Positions 1 to 6,679 of a stretch of 9,376 nt of DNA are shown piece after piece. A program made the position numbers and the translations under genes. How positions within the stretch are numbered: position 1 is the stretch's first letter; each line of letters starts with the position of its first letter. This stretch comes from Spirochaetaceae bacterium (GTDB lineage: Bacteria > Spirochaetota > Spirochaetia > DSM-27196 > PXBQ01), in NCBI GenBank assembly GCA_003566875.1, contig PXBQ01000150.1, positions 1 to 9,376 of the forward strand, given 5' to 3'. The notes under the pieces were generated by a model that saw nothing but the letters and a program-made list of their open reading frames with translations, ran no database searches and had not been told where the DNA came from.

Positions 1-309
1 AGACATCGCGAGCGTGTTTCGCAAGACCTGCCAAAACCTCGGCTCGGCAAAGAGTGTCCGGAACTGCAAAAGACCGACCCACTCCTGGTCGAGGAACCCT
101 CGTCCCGGCCGGAAACTTTGAAACGCCATCACCCAACCGAAAATCGGCCCGTACCTGAAGATCAAAAGATGGACCAAAAACGGGATCGACATGAGCAGAA
201 GCATGCTCTGGTTCCGGAGCAGTTTCTTGAAACTCCGTCGGGGCAGCATCAAGTCTTCGAGCACGACGTTGCCGCCTCGATTTGGCCTGGAAGCATCGAA
301 TGAGCTCAT
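1..309 (-). CDS. ABC sugar transporter permease, LplB type (N-terminal part)
   Basis: Inner-membrane permease subunit of a carbohydrate ABC importer. Only the first 103 codons are present; the frame stays open to the window edge, so the gene is cut, not broken. Translation starts MSSFDASRPN. After a basic cytoplasmic stretch comes RNQSMLLLMSIPFLVHLLIF (about residues 32-51, first membrane helix), then RYGPIFGWVMAFQSFRP, WVGLLQFRTLF and FWQVLRNTLAMS. These match the usual LplB/YteP permease N-terminus (RN..L.LM.LP...F..F.Y.P..G...AF, then WVG..F, then FW.VLRNTL). The ATG at 309 has a perfect AGGAGG at 320-315 with a 5-nt spacer. It lies 111 nt downstream of the binding-protein gene on the same strand, the normal order for such importers; the second permease would be expected beyond the left edge. 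Family assignment is strong, substrate unknown. Confidence 0.9.
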   Translation of the reverse strand, partial: MSSFDASRPNRGGNVVLEDLMLPRRSFKKLLRNQSMLLLMSIPFLVHLLIFRYGPIFGWVMAFQSFRPGRGFLDQEWVGLLQFRTLFAEPRFWQVLRNTLAMS

Positions 310-364
310 GCATTCCTCCTGAAATGGATTACAGCGCGTAGTGCGGATTGCGCGGACACAAAAC

Positions 365-390
365 GGTGTCCGGCCGTACGGCCGGACACC
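365..390 (-). terminator. Perfect 26-bp palindrome between binding-protein and permease genes
   Basis: The arms GGTGTCCGGCCG and CGGCCGGACACC are separated by only TA, so the whole 26 bp is self-complementary. In the minus-strand transcript it would form an 11-bp, very GC-rich stem with a GUAC loop, followed by GUUUUG. It starts 30 nt after the binding-protein stop codon and ends 55 nt before the permease ATG. In many sugar importers such an intercistronic hairpin partly terminates transcription or blocks 3' exonucleases, so the binding protein is made in excess over the permease; that role is inferred here. The U-run is short, so partial termination or mRNA stabilisation is more likely than full stop. 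A DNA operator role is also possible, since the arms contain the GGACA motif seen upstream of the binding-protein gene. Confidence 0.7.
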
Positions 391-420
391 ACATAAGGGC
401 TACAGGACACGGTCGGATCA

Positions 421-2070
421 TTACCCGCCGGCCGCTTCGACGCGGGCGTCGATTGCGCGCTGGAGGAACGCCGTGTGCGCGTCGCGGTCCGCTTGCGGAA
501 TGCGATTGATCTCCGCAAGGAACTCGTTCCAGACGCGATCGTACTCGCCGGGGCCCGCCATGATCAGGCGCGGGATGAAACGACGGCGCGCTTCCGCGAT
601 CCGCTCTCCGGTGATTGATTCCGGACTGTCGGGAGGCATTGTGATTGTCCACGCAGGGAAGTACGTCGTGCGCCGCATGTCGGGCGGTGGAAACAATGCC
701 GCGAACGTCTCAACACCGTACGCGCTCAGGACTTCGCGCTCTTGCGGGCGGCGAGCCGCTGCGTAGACGCTCGGTTGACTCCCCGGGCCTATGTTATTGA
801 TTCCGTCGGGATACAACGAGCCGGCGTCGAGCCGCAGGAAGTTCGACCAGTAGTGCGCGCCGTACGTATGGCGGACCCAGTCGAGATCCTGCCACTGCGC
901 GACTTGCTCGGGTGTCCGGTAGAACAGGCCGTTCGCATCGACGTTATAGTCGATGCCTTCACGACCCCACTGCCTCATCACGTGCGTATCCCACTTCGCG
1001 AGGAAGTCGAAGTACTCCATGAGCCCTTCGGGATCGCGCGCCTGCGTGCTGATCGTGATTCCCTCGGAGACCTGCGGTTGTGGCGGATTCACGATCGTCG
1101 GCTCGTTCCCGTCGAGAACGGTCGGCATCGCGACGTACCATCGACCCTGGTTCTGGTCGAGAAGCAGGTTCTGAACCGTCTGGAACTGCCAGTCCTGGTC
1201 GTAAAACGCGAGGATGTTTCCACCCGAGAGTTTTGCGAGGTACTGATCGTAGTCCATTACGAACGACTCGGTGTCGTACAGGCCGGCGAGATGGATCTTG
1301 TTGTAGAGTTTATAGATCCGGTACGCGTTGTCGTTCGCGTAGAACGGACTCGCGACCCAGCGGCCGTTGACCCAGTCGACGTCGATCGATCCGTCGTTCG
1401 GATGCCCACTCAGGATGTGCGGGGCGTTCATGACCGGGAACTCGCGCCAGCTCCAGAAAAGACCCGTGAACGCGTACGTCTTGTTTCCGTCGATCGTCGG
1501 GTTCTCCTGCGCGTAGCGGATGAGGAGGTCGACCATCTCTTCGACGTTGTTCGGCATCGGGTAGTCGAAGTACTCGAGGACCGCCTGTTGTACGAACAGC
1601 CCGTGCCCCGGGTTCGGGGCCCGATACTCGTCGCCGTACGGCATGACCTGAGGGAACCAGTAGATGTTGCCGTCGGGTTGGCGGAACATCTCCATTCGGC
1701 CTTCGTACATCGCCTTGATGTTCGGACCGTGCGACTCGATCAGGTCGTTGAGAGGGATCGCGGCGCCCGCGTTCAGCAGGATCTGCGTGTAGTTGCGCGG
1801 ATGAATCGCGTCGGGGTAGTCGCCCGATGCGGCGATCAGGCCGACTTTCTGTTGCAGGTCGCCGACGTTGAACTCCCAGTTGATCCGGACGCCGGTCTGT
1901 TCCTCGAGCCAGTTCCCGAAAATCGTCCCTTCAATCGGGTAATCGACGTTCTCGTAACCCAGGAATACGTCGTACTCCCGAATTCCAGTGGTCGCCGCTT
2001 CTTTCTTGCCGCCCGCGAACGCGAACGCCGCAAAACTCAGAAGCACGAGCACGATGAGCAATTTTCTCAT
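421..2070 (-). CDS. Extracellular solute-binding protein, family 1 (LplA/YtcQ-like)
   Basis: Periplasmic receptor that captures a sugar or oligosaccharide and delivers it to the ABC permease encoded downstream. The 549-residue product starts MRKLLIVLVLLSFAAFAFAG, a classical signal peptide with a likely signal peptidase I cut after AFA. There is no lipobox cysteine, and the mature end GGKKEAA resembles spirochaetal binding proteins. Visible family features are the early segment EEQTGVRINWE, the LIAASGDYPDAIHP motif (around 75-90), and many Trp/Tyr residues in the body (for example FWSWREF, DQDWQFQ), as expected for sugar stacking. About 550 residues is the usual size for LplA-like receptors, larger than MalE-type ones. 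The ATG is supported by AAGGAG with a 6-nt spacer. It has a promoter-like region of its own and is followed by a hairpin and the permease gene. Family is confident; ligand cannot be read from sequence. Confidence 0.93.
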   Translation of the reverse strand: MRKLLIVLVLLSFAAFAFAGGKKEAATTGIREYDVFLGYENVDYPIEGTIFGNWLEEQTGVRINWEFNVGDLQQKVGLIAASGDYPDAIHPRNYTQILLNAGAAIPLNDLIESHGPNIKAMYEGRMEMFRQPDGNIYWFPQVMPYGDEYRAPNPGHGLFVQQAVLEYFDYPMPNNVEEMVDLLIRYAQENPTIDGNKTYAFTGLFWSWREFPVMNAPHILSGHPNDGSIDVDWVNGRWVASPFYANDNAYRIYKLYNKIHLAGLYDTESFVMDYDQYLAKLSGGNILAFYDQDWQFQTVQNLLLDQNQGRWYVAMPTVLDGNEPTIVNPPQPQVSEGITISTQARDPEGLMEYFDFLAKWDTHVMRQWGREGIDYNVDANGLFYRTPEQVAQWQDLDWVRHTYGAHYWSNFLRLDAGSLYPDGINNIGPGSQPSVYAAARRPQEREVLSAYGVETFAALFPPPDMRRTTYFPAWTITMPPDSPESITGERIAEARRRFIPRLIMAGPGEYDRVWNEFLAEINRIPQADRDAHTAFLQRAIDARVEAAGG

Positions 2071-2084
2071 AGCTCACTCCTTAT

Positions 2085-2099
2085 AATTGAATTGAATTC
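2085..2099. repeat. Short AATTG tandem repeat in the 5' leader
   Basis: Three consecutive 5-bp units, AATTG, AATTG and AATTC (plus strand), form an AT-rich island in an otherwise GC-rich region. They sit between the candidate -10 element (2105-2100) and the ribosome binding site (2082-2077) of the solute-binding-protein gene. The likely effect is an unstructured leader that helps ribosome loading. Slippage in the unit number could alter expression, but with fewer than three perfect units this is speculative. Confidence 0.5.
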
Positions 2100-2158
2100 A
2101 GCGTAACACCGATTCGGGGATACGCAACCGGACATATCTTCGTTTTGTCCCGGACAAA
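2100..2158 (-). promoter_or_regulatory. Candidate promoter and AraC-type activator site for the binding-protein gene
   Basis: Seen directly: CCGGACAAA (2150-2158) and CCGGACATA (2128-2136) are direct repeats matching at 8 of 9 positions and spaced 22 bp, about two helical turns. The first is also half of a 15-bp palindrome, TTTGTCC-C-GGACAAA (2144-2158). On the minus strand the promoter-proximal copy abuts TTGCGT (2127-2122), which can serve as a -35, followed after 16 bp by TACGCT (2105-2100) as a -10. The predicted transcript would start about 25-30 nt before the ATG. Two helically phased direct repeats next to a weak -35 are the expected layout for an AraC-family activator, and the regulator gene ending at 2207 is the obvious candidate. 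The box matches are weak, so promoter placement is inferred; the repeats are not. Confidence 0.45.
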
Positions 2159-2206
2159 CCCAATGTTTCAGCGTGTATTTGTGTATACAGGAGGTTTTGG
2201 AAGCCG

Positions 2207-3769
2207 TCAGGAATCAGGCGCGCCACGGAATACCACGGGAGTGACGCCGGTCTCACGTTTGAACTGCTCGACGAAGAACTCCGCGTCGCGGTAGCCGACA
2301 CTCGCGGCGACTTCGGGGATACGAAGATCGGTCGTTGTGAGTAGTTTTTTTGCCGCGGCGACACGGCGGCGCCGCAGATACTCTTTGAACCCGATCCCAA
2401 GCACTTTCCTGAATAGCTGCCCGAGGTAGATCGGATTCATGCCATACTCAGCCGCGAGTACCGTCAACGAGAGATCGGACGCGTACAGCCGGTCGATCCG
2501 GCGTTTCACGAGCTGAATCGTTCCGTTTCGCCCCAAACGCCTCAGCTCGCGCACACGATCGAGCGCTGCTGAGGCGGCCTCGCGGACGATGCGCTCTATT
2601 TGCGGAAGCGGAGAGAACGGCGCGGCATCCGCGACACGCGCGAGCAGCGCGACCTCGGCCGGACTGTCGCCGTCGAGGTCGGTCATGAGCTTCTGCAGTC
2701 CGATTCTGATCGCGTCGAGAAGATCGGCCACCGCCCGCGACGAGACTCTCGTTGCGCTCAAAAACGCCACGACCGCGTCGATACAGGCCTCGCACTGTTT
2801 GCCGTTGCCGTCTTCCACCGCGGCGACAAGATCCCCGGCGGCATCGGGGGGAACGCGACGGGCACCCGCCTGAGAGTCGTCGGTCTGCGGGACGACGAAT
2901 ACACCCGCAGCGTCGAGCACGTACGTCTTCGACAGGAAATCGAGCACGTCACGGCGAGACTGCCATGCGTCTGCGATCGTCTCGACCGGACGGCCGACGA
3001 CAATCTTTGCTGCCGAGCCGGTGTGATCAACGAGCTTTCGGTACAGCCCTTTGGTGTAGAGCGCTAACTCGGTGGCCGGATCGTCGAGTCCGAGCAAAAC
3101 TCCGACGGTCCCGTTCTCTTCCCGGTAGACCCACGCAGCACGTTTTCCGACCGACGTCGACGACAAGACATCGCGCATCGTATCGAGCCCAAACTCTTTT
3201 TTCTCCACTGAATCGTCGAATGGAAAAAAGAGCGCGAACGTGAGCAGGGACAAACCCGCGAGATCGAGCGCGTTCGCCCCGGCGTTGACCAGCTCGGGAC
3301 TCGGCGAAGACGACAAGAGCCGACGAACCAGCGTGCCCGCGATCAGGTCGGCCGGAGGTGGCGTGCGGTCCGGAACCGTCGACTCCACGCCGCGTCGCTT
3401 CCGGATCGCGACGAGAAGAGCGGTCAGGTCGTCCTCGTCGATCGGTTTCAGGAGATAGTCCCGAACACGGTTCCTCACCGCCTGCCGCGCGTACTCAAAC
3501 TCGTCGTAACCGCTCACGATAATAATGTCCGGACTGTAGGAACGAATCTCTCGGAGATGTCTTATGAGATCGAGGCCGCCCATGCCGGGCATCCGGATGT
3601 CGGTGATTATCACATCGGGGCGATCGCGTTCGATCATCACGAGAGCATCGTCACCGTTCAGCGCAGAACCGATGTGATCGTAGCCGAGCGCGGCCCAGTC
3701 GATAATCGCGTCGAGGCCCGCGTGCACGTGAGGCTCGTCGTCGGCCGTGAAGACCGTGATCGGACGCAT
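2207..3769 (-). CDS. Response regulator with AraC-family DNA-binding domain (YesN type)
   Basis: Transcriptional regulator partnered with the histidine kinase encoded immediately upstream. It has 520 residues from the ATG at 3769. Residues about 1-120 form a receiver domain: acidic pocket in ADDEP (D10, D11), phosphoacceptor D57 in IITDIRMPG, S86 in VSGYDEFEYA, and K108 in YLLKPID. A middle region (about 130-410) has no domain I can name, as is common for YesN-like proteins. Residues about 418-515 form a double helix-turn-helix AraC domain, with AAEYGMNPIYLGQLFRK (first helices) and the diagnostic VGYRDAEFFVEQFKRETGVT plus TPVVFR. The kinase stop and this ATG overlap as TGATG, indicating translational coupling; a GTG one codon upstream is a less likely start. 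Likely target: the binding-protein promoter 136 nt downstream, by analogy with YesM/YesN-type control of sugar importers. Confidence 0.93.
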   Translation of the reverse strand: MRPITVFTADDEPHVHAGLDAIIDWAALGYDHIGSALNGDDALVMIERDRPDVIITDIRMPGMGGLDLIRHLREIRSYSPDIIIVSGYDEFEYARQAVRNRVRDYLLKPIDEDDLTALLVAIRKRRGVESTVPDRTPPPADLIAGTLVRRLLSSSPSPELVNAGANALDLAGLSLLTFALFFPFDDSVEKKEFGLDTMRDVLSSTSVGKRAAWVYREENGTVGVLLGLDDPATELALYTKGLYRKLVDHTGSAAKIVVGRPVETIADAWQSRRDVLDFLSKTYVLDAAGVFVVPQTDDSQAGARRVPPDAAGDLVAAVEDGNGKQCEACIDAVVAFLSATRVSSRAVADLLDAIRIGLQKLMTDLDGDSPAEVALLARVADAAPFSPLPQIERIVREAASAALDRVRELRRLGRNGTIQLVKRRIDRLYASDLSLTVLAAEYGMNPIYLGQLFRKVLGIGFKEYLRRRRVAAAKKLLTTTDLRIPEVAASVGYRDAEFFVEQFKRETGVTPVVFRGAPDS

Positions 3770-5532
3770 CACGTCGCGATCCTTATCACGACGTCGGTGC
3801 CGTGCCCGCGCTCGCTCTCAAACTCGAACGAAAACCCATCTCCGTAGTGGAGCTCGAGCCTTCGATGCACGTTCGTGACTCCGATGTGTCGCGCTCCGAG
3901 CCCTCCGGGAACAAGGCGCGCGCGCACGAGGGCTGCGTCGCACCCGATACCGTTGTCGCTAACCCTAATGACAATTCCGTCCCCGTTTCGTGCGACCGAG
4001 ACCTCGACATGCCCGTCGTCTTTGCTCTGTTCGATCCCGTGAACGCAGGCGTTTTCGACGAGGCACTGGATCGTCATTTTTGGGATCAACACGTCGCGTA
4101 CGTCGGAATCTACCGTAATCGTCGAACTCATGGTGTCGCCGAAGCGGTACTGTTGAATCTCGAGATAGTCTCGCGTGAACGCGATCTCCTGCTCGATCGA
4201 GACAAGGTCGTCGTCCCAACTCGCGATCCGCCGAAACGCCTTGCTGAGTTTTTTCACGACCGATGCGGTTTCGTGTTCACCCTTGATGTGAGACTTCATA
4301 CGGATAGATTCGAGCACGTTGAAGAGGAAATGCGGATTAACCTGGCTCTGCAGCGCGTCGAGCTCGGCCTGTTGCCGCGCGACGAGCAGCCGGTTCTGCT
4401 CGATCTCGAGTTTGTACCCGTCGTTGATGAGCGAATCGATTTTGTTCGCCATCAGGTTAAACTCCCCGATCAACATTCCGACCTCGTCCTGACTCGTGTT
4501 TGGCACGGTCACCGGCGAGAAGTCTTCGTTCTCGACGCGTCGCATCTTCTCGGCGAGAGTGTGGAGCCGGTGCGTCACCGAACGCGACAGGAACACGATG
4601 AAGATCGATGTGAGCGCGATACTCAAGCCGGTCACCGCGAGCAACATCGTCCACCGGATCGACCACGCGAGCGCGGGATTATCCGCGGCTACGGTTCCGC
4701 GCAGGGACCATCCGGCAAGCGCCGGGTGTCCGATCAGCGGCGTGTCGAACGAGTAACCGAGGCCTTCGGGATGCCCCATCCGGTACGACGCGAACACGGT
4801 CCCGAAACGATCGACGACCTCGAACTCGCCGTTGAGATCCGCCGCGGCGACCGCGCGATGCACGATCGCGGGGTTCACGTCGATCCGCAGGATCAAGTTC
4901 TGAGCGCGGATCGCGGCCGGGTTGTCGAGAACTCTGAAAGCGCTGAGATACGTTTGCGGTTCGAGCACCTGCCGCGGGTCTCCGTCGATATGAACCATCG
5001 TCACGAATCCGGTCCGTGTCGAGCTTACCGTTCGGTACCACGGCGAAGAGCGGACGTACTCGTTGATCCGCAGATACCCCTCGGCGGCGCCGACGATCGG
5101 GTTCTCGGTGTACACGACGGCGCGTGAGATACTCGGAAAGATGCTCACGTACTTCATGAGCGACGGAATGAGTTGCTCGCGATGCACGTCGATGAACTCG
5201 TCGAACTCCGCGTACTCGGCCGCGAGAACCCGGTAGATCACGCTGTCGGCGTACACAAACTCGGTTGCGAGCGTGACCGGCTCGAACTCGCGGACGATCC
5301 CGTGCGCGAGGCTCTCGATCGCCGCGCGCAAGAACTCTCGTTCCTGCTGCGCGGCGTCGCGCAACACGCTGCGTAAAACCAGGCCGTTCGCGAGAACGAG
5401 GGGAATGAAGATCCCGACCACGTAGATGATCGTGAGTTTATGACCGACCGAGAGCGACCGGACTCGGTCGATCCATCGTTTCCTCCGCGGAGACAAACTC
5501 ACCGGAAGCGACACGTCGCGAGTTGCGTTCAC
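3769..5532 (-). CDS. Sensor histidine kinase, YesM/LytS type
   Basis: Membrane sensor kinase that probably detects an extracellular sugar and phosphorylates the response regulator encoded next. From the GTG at 5532 it has 587 residues. Order: short basic cytoplasmic N-terminus; membrane helix at about 32-50 (LTIIYVVGIFIPLVLANG); about 240-residue extracytoplasmic sensor region, probably Cache-like; second helix at about 295-316; HAMP linker; His_kinase domain with the phosphorylated H401 in QVNPHFLFNVLESIR; and an HATPase domain with N-box VENACVHG (492-499), DNGIG (526-530) and GGLGARHIGVTN (543-554). The start is uncertain. The open frame extends to 5721, but that extension overlaps the glycosidase gene antiparallel to nothing and in a different frame of its 3' end, and has non-protein-like composition. 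GTG codons at 5532, 5514 and 5502 are candidates, none with a strong ribosome site. It sits 52 nt after the GH5 gene, in an operon-like layout. Confidence 0.92.
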   Translation of the reverse strand: MNATRDVSLPVSLSPRRKRWIDRVRSLSVGHKLTIIYVVGIFIPLVLANGLVLRSVLRDAAQQEREFLRAAIESLAHGIVREFEPVTLATEFVYADSVIYRVLAAEYAEFDEFIDVHREQLIPSLMKYVSIFPSISRAVVYTENPIVGAAEGYLRINEYVRSSPWYRTVSSTRTGFVTMVHIDGDPRQVLEPQTYLSAFRVLDNPAAIRAQNLILRIDVNPAIVHRAVAAADLNGEFEVVDRFGTVFASYRMGHPEGLGYSFDTPLIGHPALAGWSLRGTVAADNPALAWSIRWTMLLAVTGLSIALTSIFIVFLSRSVTHRLHTLAEKMRRVENEDFSPVTVPNTSQDEVGMLIGEFNLMANKIDSLINDGYKLEIEQNRLLVARQQAELDALQSQVNPHFLFNVLESIRMKSHIKGEHETASVVKKLSKAFRRIASWDDDLVSIEQEIAFTRDYLEIQQYRFGDTMSSTITVDSDVRDVLIPKMTIQCLVENACVHGIEQSKDDGHVEVSVARNGDGIVIRVSDNGIGCDAALVRARLVPGGLGARHIGVTNVHRRLELHYGDGFSFEFESERGHGTDVVIRIAT

Positions 5533-5584
5533 GGACAGTACTTTACACGAAAAACGGCGATCCTGACACCGTGGTGAGCCCCGT

Positions 5585-6592
5585 TTACCTCGTGAGGTAC
5601 GTCGCGACCGGCGTCTCGGCGCGGTCGTGATCGACGATCCCGAAGTTGCCTTTGTAGTCCCAGTTTGCCCACCCGACCGAGTACTCTTCGAACACGGCGA
5701 GCACGTCGCGGTACCACGCATCGCGCAGCGGCTCGGGCGTCTTGTTGTAACACCCGAACTCTCCGCAGTAGATCGGGTACCCGTGCCGGCGCGCGACCGT
5801 GACGGGTTTCGCGATGTCGCTTCGCATCACTTCGCGGTCGAACGGTTCGTTCTGCTTCTCGAGGAGCGCTCGCTTCGCGTCGTCGAGAGTCGCGAAGTGA
5901 TCAGCGGGAATCGGCGAGCCGGGGTACGTGACCGGCCCCGCGTACTCTCCTCCGTCCCACCACTTCGCCTGATAATGCGTCACGAGCATCGGGTGGTAGT
6001 AGTGAAACGTCAGGATCAGATTGTCGTCCTTCGGCACGCGCAACGCGTCGTACGTTTGCACGCTGTTGAAGTTGTTCGACCCAAGCACAAATACGCGCTC
6101 CGGCTCGGCATTGCGCAGCGCAGAAAACACCATCCCCGAGAGCTCGTTCCACTTCTCGTGATCGCGCGCGACCGCCTCGTTCAAAAACTCGTACGCGACA
6201 TTTTTCACGGACCGGTCGCGCATGAACCGCGAGAGATCGAGCCAGAGATCGATAAACCGCTTCTGCTCGGCCGGATCGCTGTACAGCCGTGGTTCGGTCT
6301 TGTCGTTGAAGTAGTGCGACCGCAGAATATGCAGGTCGACGATGATTTTGAGCCCGTGCCGGTCCGCCCAATCGAGCGCGTTCGCGAGTAGCTCAAACGC
6401 CTCGCTCTCGCGGCCGCCCGCCTCGTCCCACATCTGCTCCTCGTCGATCGGCAATCGGATGTGATCAAACCCCATCGACGCGATCGTCTCGACGTCTCGT
6501 TCGGTAAAAAAATCGCGGCGTTTTTCTCCACGCACCGTACTCTGGCTCAGCCAGTGCGAGATGTTCGTTCCTTTTTTTACGCTGAATTCCAT
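5585..6592 (-). CDS. Cytoplasmic glycoside hydrolase family 5 (endoglucanase-like)
   Basis: Retaining beta-glycosidase with a TIM-barrel fold. The 335-residue product starts MEFSVKKGTNISHWLSQS. GH5 landmarks in order are IRLP with R46, the VDLH strand (H88), YEFLNEAV with acid/base E139, the FHYYHP motif (H197, Y199), YCGEFGCYN with nucleophile E278, and the C-terminal GWANWDYKG (W311). There is no signal peptide, so it should act in the cytoplasm on oligosaccharides already imported, which fits the importer and sensor genes downstream. The ATG at 6592 has GGAAGGG at 6606-6600. An in-frame upstream ATG (6688) would run through the promoter region, would not add a secretion signal, and is rejected. 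GH5 covers cellulases, mannanases, beta-glucosidases and others; the endoglucanase label is a general one and the true substrate (beta-glucan, mannan or another) is not determined here. Confidence 0.9.
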   Translation of the reverse strand: MEFSVKKGTNISHWLSQSTVRGEKRRDFFTERDVETIASMGFDHIRLPIDEEQMWDEAGGRESEAFELLANALDWADRHGLKIIVDLHILRSHYFNDKTEPRLYSDPAEQKRFIDLWLDLSRFMRDRSVKNVAYEFLNEAVARDHEKWNELSGMVFSALRNAEPERVFVLGSNNFNSVQTYDALRVPKDDNLILTFHYYHPMLVTHYQAKWWDGGEYAGPVTYPGSPIPADHFATLDDAKRALLEKQNEPFDREVMRSDIAKPVTVARRHGYPIYCGEFGCYNKTPEPLRDAWYRDVLAVFEEYSVGWANWDYKGNFGIVDHDRAETPVATYLTR

Positions 6593-6599
6593 CGTGATA

Positions 6600-6637
6600 C
6601 CCTTCCGTTTGTGTGATTCGTGAAAAGCGAGTATACC
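6600..6637. promoter_or_regulatory. Overlapping divergent promoters, GH5 operon and methyltransferase
   Basis: The 87-nt gap between the divergent genes holds one TATA-like core usable on both strands. On the minus strand, TATACT (6635-6630) matches the -10 consensus at 5 of 6 positions, with only a weak -35 (TTTTCG, 17 bp upstream), giving a roughly 30-nt leader before the GH5 ATG with its GGAAGGG site. On the plus strand, TATACC (6632-6637) lies 17 bp after TTGTGT (6609-6614) and would drive the methyltransferase operon. The two -10 elements share TATAC, so polymerase could serve only one direction at a time. Assignments are by eye from consensus matches. Confidence 0.45.
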
Positions 6638-6638
6638 A

Positions 6639-6650
6639 GCGCGTACGCGC
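6639..6650. promoter_or_regulatory. 12-bp perfect palindrome between the divergent promoters
   Basis: GCGCGTACGCGC reads the same on both strands. It lies just upstream of the minus-strand -10 element, inside its -35/-10 spacer, and at the expected start of the plus-strand transcript. This position suits a repressor site affecting both directions, but alternating CG sequence of this kind can also arise by chance in GC-rich DNA. No regulator is identified. Confidence 0.35.
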
Positions 6651-6659
6651 GACGAAAAC

Positions 6660-6673
6660 CCGTGCATGCACGG
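6660..6673. promoter_or_regulatory. 14-bp perfect palindrome upstream of the methyltransferase
   Basis: CCGTGCATGCACGG is perfectly self-complementary and ends 6 nt before the chosen methyltransferase ATG at 6680. As DNA it could be an operator for the divergent pair. As RNA it would form a short stem over the place where a ribosome binding site should be, which would explain the absence of a recognisable one. Neither role is shown by the sequence alone. Confidence 0.4.
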
Positions 6674-6679
6674 TCGAAA

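Noticed and set aside
742..2106. Long plus-strand open frame (454 codons) opposite the solute-binding-protein gene
   Set aside because: Its composition is Val/Arg/Asp-rich with no domain, as expected of the antisense frame of a GC-rich gene; the minus-strand frame has a signal peptide, a ribosome site and family motifs.
2173..2186. GTGTAT direct repeat, 8 bp apart, after the response regulator gene
   Set aside because: Too short to distinguish from chance, and its position fits no promoter or terminator.
3802..5127. Long plus-strand open frame (441 codons) opposite the histidine kinase
   Set aside because: Antisense shadow with no motifs; the kinase frame carries all the histidine kinase signatures.
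5533..5721. N-terminal extension of the histidine kinase to an ATG at 5721
   Set aside because: It overlaps the 3' end of the GH5 gene in another frame and encodes a low-complexity Ser/Thr/Arg stretch with no resemblance to a sensor kinase N-terminus.
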